The notes under the pieces are model-generated. The model saw nothing but the letters and a program-made list of their open reading frames with translations. It made no database searches and was not told where the DNA came from. Below, piece by piece: positions 55,036 to 64,000 of a DNA stretch of 64,000 nucleotides. The stretch covers positions 5,453,501 through 5,517,500 of the forward strand of contig NC_133028.1 in the NCBI RefSeq assembly GCF_048771995.1, written 5' to 3'. The position numbers and the translations under genes were made by a program. Within the stretch, counting starts at the first letter, position 1. The number at the start of each line of letters is the position of its first letter. The stretch is from Taeniopygia guttata. Taxonomy: Eukaryota > Chordata > Aves > Passeriformes > Estrildidae.

Positions 55036-58000
55036 TGCCTCCACCACCAAACTGTCCCTGCTGAGCCAGCCTGAAACCCTCTGGCATGGCTCCAAACTCA
55101 CCCTTCCTCGTGCTGTTACAGGAAAGCACAACAAATCCCAGCATTTCTTACCTAAATCTTATCTGTAGTGGCTTTACACAGAGGCATGGGTGCTGCTGGG
55201 GAAACATTGGCTCTGCCCAGGAAATCCTGCAGCATTTTATTTCCTCCCTCCAAACCCCACAAATGACCTACACATCCTACACTGGCTCTCTCCCAAGGGA
55301 TTCTCATAGGATGTAAGACCTGGTCTTAACCACAGGACAACTGGAAATGTGCTAAACCTGCCATAAATAATACCAGCAGCTGAGAACTGCAGTGAGCAGC
55401 AACTTGTGTTCCCTTCCCACACATTACAAATCTGCCCAGGTTTTGTAGATTTGTTAAACATTTAGTTTGAACATTTTGTAGAACATTTAGTTTGCACACC
55501 ACAATATTAGAAGAAAGGGTTAAAATGCCTTATGAGCTGAATCCTGCTCTGGAGATCTGATAATGTAATTACAGCAGTTCAGGTCCCTTCTCTTCCCCCA
55601 GTGCAAACCTCTTTGCATCCAGGAGTGATACCAATCTGATTCCACCCAGTTTGAGCTCTCTCCAAGCAGCAGCCTTGCTTGCACTTGTGCAGCTCCATGA
55701 AGACACTGCAGTGCTCTAGAAGCATCCATTTTTCCTGTTCCTGAGGGTGGAGGGATATTTTTCCTGCAGTTTTTGGTAGACAGATGAGGTCCTGGACTGG
55801 TGAAATGCTTTGGGTGCAGGAATGCTGCATTCCTCCTTGCCACTAGCAATCTATTCCCACTTTATGTCAAGGGATGCCCAGAATTTTTGTGAGGAGGGTG
55901 CTGGAAGCAGGAGGGAGAATGACTTCTGAACTGATCTCTTTTCCTGGCCAAGTCACTGTGACTGGATCCTCAGCTGCTAGAAGGTGTTGGCTTAATAAAT
56001 CTAGGAAAATATTTCAATTTGCAGCAGAGGAATTGCCCCAGCTCCCTTCATCCAGGTGTGACTCAGTCCCTGAGCTCCCCTGACTGTGCACAGCCCATTT
56101 CCCTGCTGCTGACAGGACCTGGGCACCCTGCTCACCTACAGACACGTGTGATCCAGCATCTCACCTGCAAGCTGCATCCTGCCCTCCCTGCCCACCTACA
56201 TGCCTGGCTCTCAGATCCCCACCAAAACTCCCCAGCTCTTTCTAAAAGTGGGATTGGTTTCACCGGCTTCAGGTGTTTCCAGCACAGAATGTCAGATGTC
56301 TACATCTGAGCTAATCACCCTTTGAAGTGATAGAGAAATTGGAGAGATGCACCTGCTTGTATTGTTGATGGGTTTTTTGGTTGGTTTTTGGTTTTGGGTT
56401 TGGTTTTTTTTTTTTTAGTTTTTTTTCAGGAATGGATTAATTTGTCCCTGTATCTCTACTGCCAATAGAGAGATTTTGCTTTAGGTGGCTCAATCCCCTC
56501 TCCACAGTAAAAGAAGCACGATTAAAGTAATCAAGGGCATGAAGGGCAGGGAAAGAGTTGTACTTCACCAGGCCTGGCCTTCAGATAGTGCTGCTGCAAG
56601 GTGGGAAGGGAAGGAGGGGTTAAACAGGATCAGACAAACATCAGGAACCATTCATTCATTTCACTGCCCATGGAAGAGGTCTTTTCTTTCCTTTGCTCCA
56701 ACACCTACAGGAGCCACTGTGTTTCTCGAATTGCTGAAGGAATGAGGCCGAGTCCCTCTTCTGATGCAAATCCCCTTGGATGCATCCTGCCATTCACAGT
56801 ATGGACAACTTCATTTTCTCTGAAAGCAGCACAGGGAGCCACGCTGGGCCCAGGGTGTCTGAGTGACACCGAGAAATGGAATTCAATGGCCCTGATTGTG
56901 AAATGCTGCTCAAGCAGTGAGGAGGAACAGCCCACATGGACCCTCCTAACCAGTGGGCTGCTCCAGTTGTCTTTCACTGGAAGGATGCAGGCAAATTTGC
57001 CCAGTGTAGGTTTTCCACTGGCTTTGCTGCTTGGAGTTTGTCAACACCAGCCCAAAGTGAAGGGAAAATCTCCCTTCTTCCTTGCCAGGGGAACTCTGTG
57101 TTTTGCTCCACTCTCCTCAAGGTTTTCAATCAAGGGGAAGAAGACCCTCCCAAACTATCCTTTCACATAATGTTTTCAAAACCTCCCTGGTTGGAAAAAT
57201 CAGAACTGGGCATACCAGATAACATTCGGACTTAAAATCGTTCTGGGTTTACAAAATTTTCCCAAATCTTAACTTCATTTCTAGTCCTGACACCTGTATC
57301 TAAATGTACTGTATGTGATAATTTCAAATTCTTTTCTTTTTCCATAGTATTTTTCAAGTCTTCTTGCACGCAGACAATAAATCCAGATCGGTCCATGGTT
57401 ATTAGTAGAGAGCCAAATTTACTTTTCAGCTCCAGACATTATTTTCCTTATTTTTATTTCCTTTATTTTTATATTTTAAGTTTTTTCCTTTCTATTTTTT
57501 TTCTCTTTTTGTAGATTTTCTCTTTTTTTCATCTTTCTTCTTCATATTCCTTTCCTTCCCTTCCCTCTCTAATCCTTTAGAGAAGTTACACCGGTACCTG
57601 GACTCTGCTCTTCTGCACGTTCCCCTTTCCTGTGTAGGCTGAAACTGCTGCAGGTAGAGGTGTGGCAGTGATGTTTGATCTCATTTCACATTAAAACTCT
57701 TCCATCCAGGGCTGATCCCCCCACGCACACCTTCACCTTGAAGAGCATCCCCCTCTGTCAGTGCTCTGCGGGAACCAACAGGCAGGGTAAGGCAATTCCT
57801 GTTGTAAGCAGGGCTGGCAGGATCAGTCCTGGAGCGGGCTGCCATCCCCACAGGGCATGGAATCTGCAGCCTCCTCCCAAATAAAGGTGAACGTGATGGC
57901 ACTGCCTGCAGACAGTTCATGCCTCAAAGCATTTTCTGATTCCAGCTGAGGATGAAACCTCACCAAAGCCAGGATTTTGCCTGTGAAAAAATACACAGCA

Positions 58001-58621
58001 TGCTCCCTCTGAGGAGCATCTTGGAACTGCCTGTGTTGTCTCTATTCCTATGAGGGCAGAATTAGGCACTAAAGAGCACCTTAATCTGCAGCCTTTTGTC
58101 TTCCCCAATGCAAATGGATGGGAGTTGTGCAGTGACTGATTCTATAAAGCAGAGAGGCACTTGTTGTGTGTTAGGGACTAGCAAAGATGACTCAGGGGTG
58201 AGGAGCATGCACTCCCTGAGCTGGCAGGCAGGCTGCAGGATTGTCACTGATGCACTCACTAAGCAAATCCTTCCTCTGTGTCACTGCAGTGTTACAAACA
58301 CTGAACAGTTTCTTCACAAAATGTTTTGAATGCCACTAGATGGAAATAGCACTTCAGACCTCTTTTCTGCTGCCCATCTCTGTGCCTGGTCATTTTTATC
58401 TCAGTTCTCATCTGCAGGGGCTCACAGGGACACCTAGCCCAGCCAGGCAAGCTGCCCTGCTGCAGACATCTCCAGGAAAAGCACAACCCTCCCTCACTCA
58501 GGTCTCCCACAGGACCTCTGGGCATTTGTCCTGCCAGGAGCCAGCAGCTCAGAGGAGGAAAGGCTGGGAGCAGCAAACCTTGGAATTCTCTTTACATGGC
58601 ATGTCTGTGCTGGGGACAGAT
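55036..58621. other. Intergenic, low-complexity patches
   Basis: No gene recognised. Contains a T/G tract (about 56372-56426) and a polypyrimidine stretch (about 57440-57575). Confidence 0.4.
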
Positions 58622-58950
58622 CATGGAAACACAGAATGGTTTGGGTTGGAAGAGACCTTAAAAAAAATCATCCAGTTCCAGCTCCTGTCATAGACAGGGA
58701 CACCTTCTGTGGAGATTCTCAGTTCAGTCAGAGAGAAAAAGAGAAAGATTTTTCCCAGGGGCTTAGCCTGGCAGAAATCTTTTTCTCTCTGACTGAACTC
58801 AGAATATCCACACACCTTCCACTACACCAGGTTGATCAGAGCCCCATCCAGCCTGGCCAGGAACACTCCCAGGGATGGGGCAGCCACAGCTGCTCTGGGC
58901 AACCCATTCCCTGTGTGTCTCACCACAGTCAATGTAAACAATTTCAAATT
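58622..58950 (-). mobile_element. CR1 LINE 3' end interrupted by an insertion
   Basis: The reversed CR1 tail ('acagaatggtttgggttgg', 'aagagaccttaaaaaaaatc') runs to 'gacagggacaccttc'. After a 105-bp insertion it resumes with 'caccttccactacaccaggt' and 'cccagggatggggcagccac'. Removing the insertion and one duplicated copy restores the continuous CR1 consensus. Confidence 0.88.
58708..58812. mobile_element. 105-bp palindromic insertion made of LTR ends
   Basis: Both ends read TGTGGAKATTCTSAG then TTCAGTCAGAGAGAAAAAGA inward, so the element is a near-perfect inverted repeat with a short centre. It is flanked by a perfect 7-bp duplication caccttc (58701-58707, 58813-58819), inserted in CR1. Each arm matches the start of the LTR at 20726-21023, including the CCAGGC...GCCTGG part of that LTR. 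Confidence 0.8.
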
Positions 58951-59984
58951 TTAAGTGGAAGAGGAGTGAAAGTCCTTGCCTGTGCTGGGTCACTTTATGG
59001 GCAGTATCCATGGCAGGGAAAGCAGGAAAGGTCATGTCTGTTCCCAAGGCATGAAGAGGTCACCCAGCCCCATTTGACCACAGGTGTGGCAGCTGGAGCA
59101 GCCAGTCCTGGTGCCTGTAGTGCCTTCAAGGTTTCCTTTGAATAGGCTCCCAGTGGAGGCCTCCTCTGTGGTGTTTCATGGGCTTTCATTGGCCAGTGGA
59201 AGAGCCAAATTTTGGTTCCTGTGGCCACAGGTACCACCACCACCACTGGTGAATACCAGGGATCAGTGCTTCTTCAGTTCCTCCTTCACCAGCAGGTTGG
59301 ATGGGGGTACTTGAACAAGGAAAAGACATGGACAGTTGTGAGAAAAAAATCATCAACCATTAGAAAAGATCAGGGAGTGAGTGAGACACGCAGAGGGTGA
59401 TTCAGTGTGCATTGCATGGCAGATAAGCCAGAATCATGACCAATAGCTAGAGGTGTGAAGAGACAGGTATGAAATACAGAGGATTATTTTTAGTAGCTGT
59501 GGAACTAAATACAATCAGCTGAAGTCGAATGGTTGCTCCCCAGCTCCTCCATCTCCACTATTTGTGATAATTTTAAAAGCAATGCTTGAAAATGGCCCAC
59601 TGGAGAACACTGGAGGTTTCTGAGGAAGAGTGGTTTCTGTACCAGCTTCTGCATCTCCTAATCATTCAGCGTTTGACATCACCTCAGTCACAAACAGCCT
59701 GCCATGTTTTCTGAGGGTCTGTGGCTGTTTCATTCTCCTCTGCTGCACCCACCCTGAGCACAGGAGTCCTTTCCCCAGCAAATTGGGATGTCTGGTGAAG
59801 CCTGGTAATGTGCTTCATGATTATTGATCCGTTTGTCTCAGCAAGTGCTTTTCTGACCTCATCAGGGCTCTTCAGACTATGGGGAAGGACAGTATTTTCC
59901 CTCTGCATTAAAGGGGTAAATTCTTCCAGAAGCAAGGACTTGCACTGAAATTACTGGTGGGGACCATGTAGGGTGGTGTCTTCA
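58951..59984. other. Intergenic, no gene seen
   Basis: No gene or clear repeat recognised between the two CR1 pieces. Confidence 0.35.
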
Positions 59985-60665
59985 TCACCTGGAGTGGCTC
60001 CAGCCCCTCAAGGTCCTTCCTGAGCTGAGGGGCCCAGGGCTGGACACAGCACTCCGAGTTTGTCCTCACCAGTGCCCAGCACAGGGGGACAATCACTGCT
60101 CTGGTCCTTCTGGCCACACCACTGCTAATCCAGGCCAGGTGCCACTGGCCCTCTTGGGACAGACTGGCCACTGCTGACCAGCACCCCCGGGTCCTTTTCT
60201 GCTGGGCCACTTTCCAGCCCCTCTGCCCCCAGCCTGGAGTTCTGCAGGAGGTTTTTGTGGCCAAAGTGCAGACCCAGCACCTGCCTTTGTTGAACCTCAG
60301 ACCCTCAGCCTTGGTCCATCCACCCAGCCTGCCCAGATCCCCTGCAGAACCTTCCTGCCCTCCTGCAGATCAACACTCCCACCCAGCTTAGTGCCATCTC
60401 CAAACTGACTGAGGGCACCTCCCTCCCCTCACCCAGGTCATCAATAAAGAGATTAAACAGAACTGGCCCCAGAAATGTTCTCCTGGAGGACAGGAGTTGT
60501 GACACTCCACCAGCTGGATGTGGCTCCATTCCTGTTCCCCTGGGCCTGGCCATCCAGCCAGTTTTTCACCCAGCAAACTGTGAACCCATCCAAGCCATGA
60601 GCAGCCAGTTTCTCCAGGAGAACATGGTGGGAAACGGTGTCAAAGGCTTTCCTAAAGTCCAGGTA
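59985..60665 (-). mobile_element. CR1 LINE, reverse-transcriptase end and 3' UTR, left part
   Basis: On the minus strand it encodes CR1 RT-type stretches FRKAFDTVSHHVLLEKLAAH and WVKNWLDGQAQG, followed by CR1 3' sequence ('ctgagctgaggggcccagg', 'catcaataaagagattaaac' on the + strand). It is a 5'-truncated, inactive LINE with frame damage. It is cut by the LTR that starts at 60666 and continues at 61286. Confidence 0.9.
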
Positions 60666-61279
60666 TGTGGGAATCCAGGGCTTCCCTCTGGCTGCCCTGG
60701 CTGCCCTGGGACCCTGGCAGGGGTCAGGTACCCCCCTGGACAGAGCCCCCAGAGACACTGTCTGTGATCTCTGTCCATGGAGAGGAGTTTTCAATCTTAC
60801 AGGATGAATTACTTTGAGTGTTTGATAAGAGTAATAATTAAGTGTGGCACGGGTGCAAAAGTAAAATTTTAGGTTTCTAGATTAGGGGTTCAGAGGGGAC
60901 AAGATGGAGGAATTGGGTGTGTCTTGTCCTTTTCCTCCTTCTTCATGCCCTCCATGTTTCACTGTAGTGTTGGCATTTTTCTGTTGGTTTAGGCTGGGAA
61001 CACACTGTTCAACGTAGATGACAGATATTGGCACATTATTATAAATATAGTACACGTAGTTTCTGGTATATAATGTTTGTACCATCCCACTGAGGGGCAG
61101 AGCCCCACACGCTGCCCTGCAGGACAGAGCTGCGGCAGGGCAGCAGAACATGTTAGAGATAAGCAAGAATAAACAACCTTGAAACCAGCACAGACGAATT
61201 ATGACTTCTTCTTTGGCAACGGGGCAGAAAGACAGAGACTTTCTACAATCTCGGAATCCAATACCCACAGATTCCGACA
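60666..61279 (+). mobile_element. Solo LTR, copy C, nested in CR1
   Basis: 614 bp, starts tgtgggaatcc, ends gattccgaca, perfect 6-bp target duplication caggta at 60660-60665 and 61280-61285. It is inserted into CR1 at the sequence 'gtccaggtagac', which gives an exact empty-site reference. Same family as 10971-11580 and 50878-51568. It is younger than the CR1 copy it interrupts. No internal genes remain. Confidence 0.93.
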
Positions 61280-61285
61280 CAGGTA

Positions 61286-61390
61286 GACATCATTCACAGC
61301 CTTTCCCTCATCTGCTTAGAGAGATGTCCTTCTCACCTTGTCAGAGAAGGACATCAGGTTATTCAAGCAGGACCTGCCTTTCACAAGACT
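61286..61390 (-). mobile_element. CR1 LINE, continuation right of the LTR
   Basis: 'gacatcattcacagcctttc', 'cctcatctgcttagagagat' and 'tcaagcaggacctgcctttc' continue the CR1 reverse-transcriptase coding sequence (antisense) directly from 60665. It ends near 61390, the truncated 5' end of the copy. Confidence 0.88.
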
Positions 61391-63080
61391 GCTAGAGGAG
61401 TCACTGCTACCCTAGACTCTACCTCAATTTAACTGAAATTCATCTCGGACGTTTCTTTTTGGTGGGTTACCTCGACAGTGACTCTGTCCTATCCACATTA
61501 GGCGTAGTCCTAACCGTGGAATATCCCAGTTAGCTGTGGCTCCGAGGTCATGGCAAGGCGGCAGTGCAGTGTCATCAGCATCCCAAATGTCCTGTGGCTG
61601 GATAACATCTGGCCACTGTCAGTTCCCACAAGGACATGTGACATAGCCTGGACGTAACCTGAACGTGCTCCATGGTGGCTGGGTGCCCACATCTTCCCCT
61701 GCTCCCGTGTCCTGCCACCACAAGCACAGATAATCCCCAGCTCATGCTCAATCAGTCCTTCTGAAACCACTTCATGGGCTTGAATTTAAGCTCTGCTTTA
61801 TGACCAAGGGAGCACAATCCTCGCAAAGCCCCAGTAATCATAATACGTGGAGGCAGAATTGATACATGTGGGCTTTTTCTATCACTCAATTAAATGGTTA
61901 GTTTATGCAACATGCCGTCTTTTTGAATCAAAGCTGGGTCACTGTTAGGCTGAGGTAACATTAATTATTTTTCCGCTTGTCGGATCCCATGAAAAGGATG
62001 TGAAAATGGCCTGTTTATGAAAGAGTGCGGGCAAAGGCTGTGAGCTGATTATGTCAAACATATTCAAAGCTTCCTCTGCAAAAGGGATTGTGATCAACAA
62101 AGCATAGCCCACACCTGCACCCATTTCACAATGAAAGTTGTTAGGACCATGAAGCTATTGGGGGAAAAGAGAGGTTGCATTAACCCTTTTGGGGAATGGG
62201 GTCCTCCACTGTAGGATTGACACACATGCACAAAGTTGCTTTTCTTAATCTCTCAAGGAGGTCCCAAGAACATTACTCTGGGAGCAAAACCAGTCTTCCT
62301 CACCTAAGTTTTTCTATGCATTGGTTTTCTAAGCTGGATGGAACCATCAGATTGATGAATTTCCTCACGCCCTTTGCTGAGCTCCAAGGGAAATTGCAGA
62401 GAAGAGCTGTTTGTGCTGACAGAACAGGAAAGCAGCGCAAGCTCAGCCCCCCAGTCCCAAAAGTTCTGTTCAGGGCAATCCTGGCACCCTCAGGGCAAGT
62501 GCCTATCACAGGGATCACACTGTTGGAGTCAGGCCACCTCCTAAATAAAAATGTATCTGCCTGGAAGGCAGGCAGAGAGAGAGGTGTGCACTCAGGGAAA
62601 GCTGAGCTGCATCCCAATGGCAGGGGAGTTACCAGACCCCATTTTTTTTTATTTACACCATTTTCTTGCCGCCCTGTTGGTTATATTACTGCTGGATAAG
62701 ATGACCTGAATTCAGCACTGAGCCTGGCTGGAGCAGGAGGTTGGACCAGAGCTGTCCTGTGGTCCCCACCAGCCCAGGAGATGCTGTGATAGGCAGAGCT
62801 GTGTCCTCATGAATTCTCATGAGATTCACAAGACTCAGGGCAACCTTGCTGCTCTGTGGGGGAAAATGGGGCAGAGCAGTGTGCCAGCATCTCTCTATGT
62901 GCTTAGTATCTGCTCTCCCTTTTCTCATTTGGGTGGCAATAGTGAAAAAGAAGAGTTTTACAGCAAGCTTTTACAGCTCAAAAGGCAAAGTGGGTGCATT
63001 CACCTGGCATTTTCCTGCAGCACCCCAGGAATTGTGCAGGAAAGAGCTCAACATTCAGAGTCTTGATATCTGGCCAGAAA

Positions 63081-63119
<39 letters not shown>

Positions 63120-64000
63120 AGCTCCCAGAAGGTGACAGTCCCACCTGTGTTGGAATTCTCATCCTATGTCTGGTACAGATGAGCCCTCCATGAGCAGATG
63201 AGCTCCATGACAAACTCCTCTGAAGCCATCTGAAGTCAACCATGGCACACAAGATCCACCCCAGGATTAAGATGGTGCTAAAAATTCAAGTTTCTGTTCG
63301 TGCCTCCTGTGGTTCAGCAGATTTTCCTGGCTCTGTCCTCTAAATCCTTTCTGGCTCCTGTGCCAACTCAGTATTCTCTTATGGCAAGACCTGGGACAAT
63401 CCTTTAATTCAGCAAAACTTCTACTGATTAATGTAAAAATTCTGCCTTAATAAGGATGCCATAGACTAATTGCATTTGTTCTAATTAATGCTCCTGAGGG
63501 GAGATCTAGAAATGTCCTGCTAAGCATCACATAATATAAAACCAGATTAAGGAATATCTCCACCTGACTTATCAAGTTTGAAGTTTTCCCTGATTCATTG
63601 CATGATGGTAAAAAAAATATTCCTTTTGTAGATATTAAGACTTTCAGAATTATTTTCCCACGTATGCTCATGTAAAATAATGTTGAAATAACTTTACCCT
63701 GATTACACAGCAAAAGTAATTACACAATAAACCTATAAAACTCTCATGTTTTCACATCTTCAGGCTGGGTTTTGGAATTTTTAAAGATAAAATGCTATAT
63801 AAAAAAATATGCTAAATGCTGTTTTGTTGGGCTCTAGTCTTATGTCTGGACCATGGTAAATGGAAATTAGTAACAAAGCAAAGCATGTTGCAAAGAGGTG
63901 TCAGTGACTTAGGTAAGAAGGTGAGGAGGTAATTTTTCATTATCAAGTGCTCTCAAAGGTTCCAAACCTTGTTTGGAAACAAACAATCAAACAAAACCTC
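61391..64000. other. Intergenic, no gene seen
   Basis: No coding exon recognised. A weak CR1-like patch lies at about 62690-62790 on the + strand, and a poly-T run of about 34 bases at 63085-63118. The last kilobase is AT-rich. Confidence 0.4.

Noticed and set aside
60453-60794. Minus-strand 113-codon frame with reverse-transcriptase similarity as a host gene
   Set aside because: It is CR1 reverse-transcriptase sequence fused by chance with LTR sequence; both elements are annotated separately.
1-64000. CRISPR arrays, operons, tRNA or rRNA genes, phage or bacterial mobile systems
   Set aside because: No direct-repeat/spacer structure, no closely packed coding frames and no cloverleaf or rRNA sequence was recognised; the window is vertebrate nuclear DNA.

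Overview
The window looks like a stretch of bird chromosome, most likely a songbird (inference). It carries many 3'-end fragments of the avian CR1 LINE, solo LTRs of endogenous retroviruses, T/G-only low-complexity tracts, and a very GC-rich two-exon developmental transcription factor in an otherwise AT-leaning, intron-rich landscape. Nothing bacterial or phage-like is present.

The one gene that can be named confidently is a FOXI-class forkhead factor on the + strand (CDS 44961-45657 joined to 46712-47301, 428 residues), best called FOXI3. It sits in a CpG island with a TATA box at 44831, a short overlapping upstream ORF, a 1054-bp intron that splits the forkhead domain, and a poly(A) signal at 48200.

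Two further genes, both on the minus strand, emerge only when short open frames are joined at splice sites whose phases agree. Gene 1 (about 20443-29643, perhaps to 30720) has six well-phased coding exons and a Trp/Tyr-rich C-terminus. I do not recognise it. Gene 2 (41458-43996) has five phased exons that sum to exactly 147 codons. It lies head-to-head with FOXI3, its candidate start about 0.8 kb from the FOXI3 TATA box, and I do not recognise it either.

Layout. 1-20.4 kb: no recognised gene; CR1 pieces (1.3, 3.0, 5.3, 15.3, 20.1 kb), a solo LTR at 11.0-11.6 kb and a 550-bp T/G-only tract at 8.9-9.4 kb. 20.4-30.7 kb: gene 1, with an LTR inserted just upstream of its last exon and a GGGACA-type minisatellite in an intron. 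30.7-41.4 kb: mostly intergenic, with CR1, an older non-CR1 LINE reverse-transcriptase remnant (36.4-36.7 kb) and AT-rich stretches that look like conserved enhancers. 41.4-48.2 kb: gene 2 and FOXI3. 48.2-64 kb: repeat-rich flank with a gag-like retroviral remnant, two more copies of the 11-kb solo LTR (one nested in CR1), a 105-bp palindromic insertion inside another CR1, and ancient amniote SINE-like fragments.

FOXI3 is the likely regulatory centre of the region. Whether genes 1 and 2 share its expression cannot be told from sequence.
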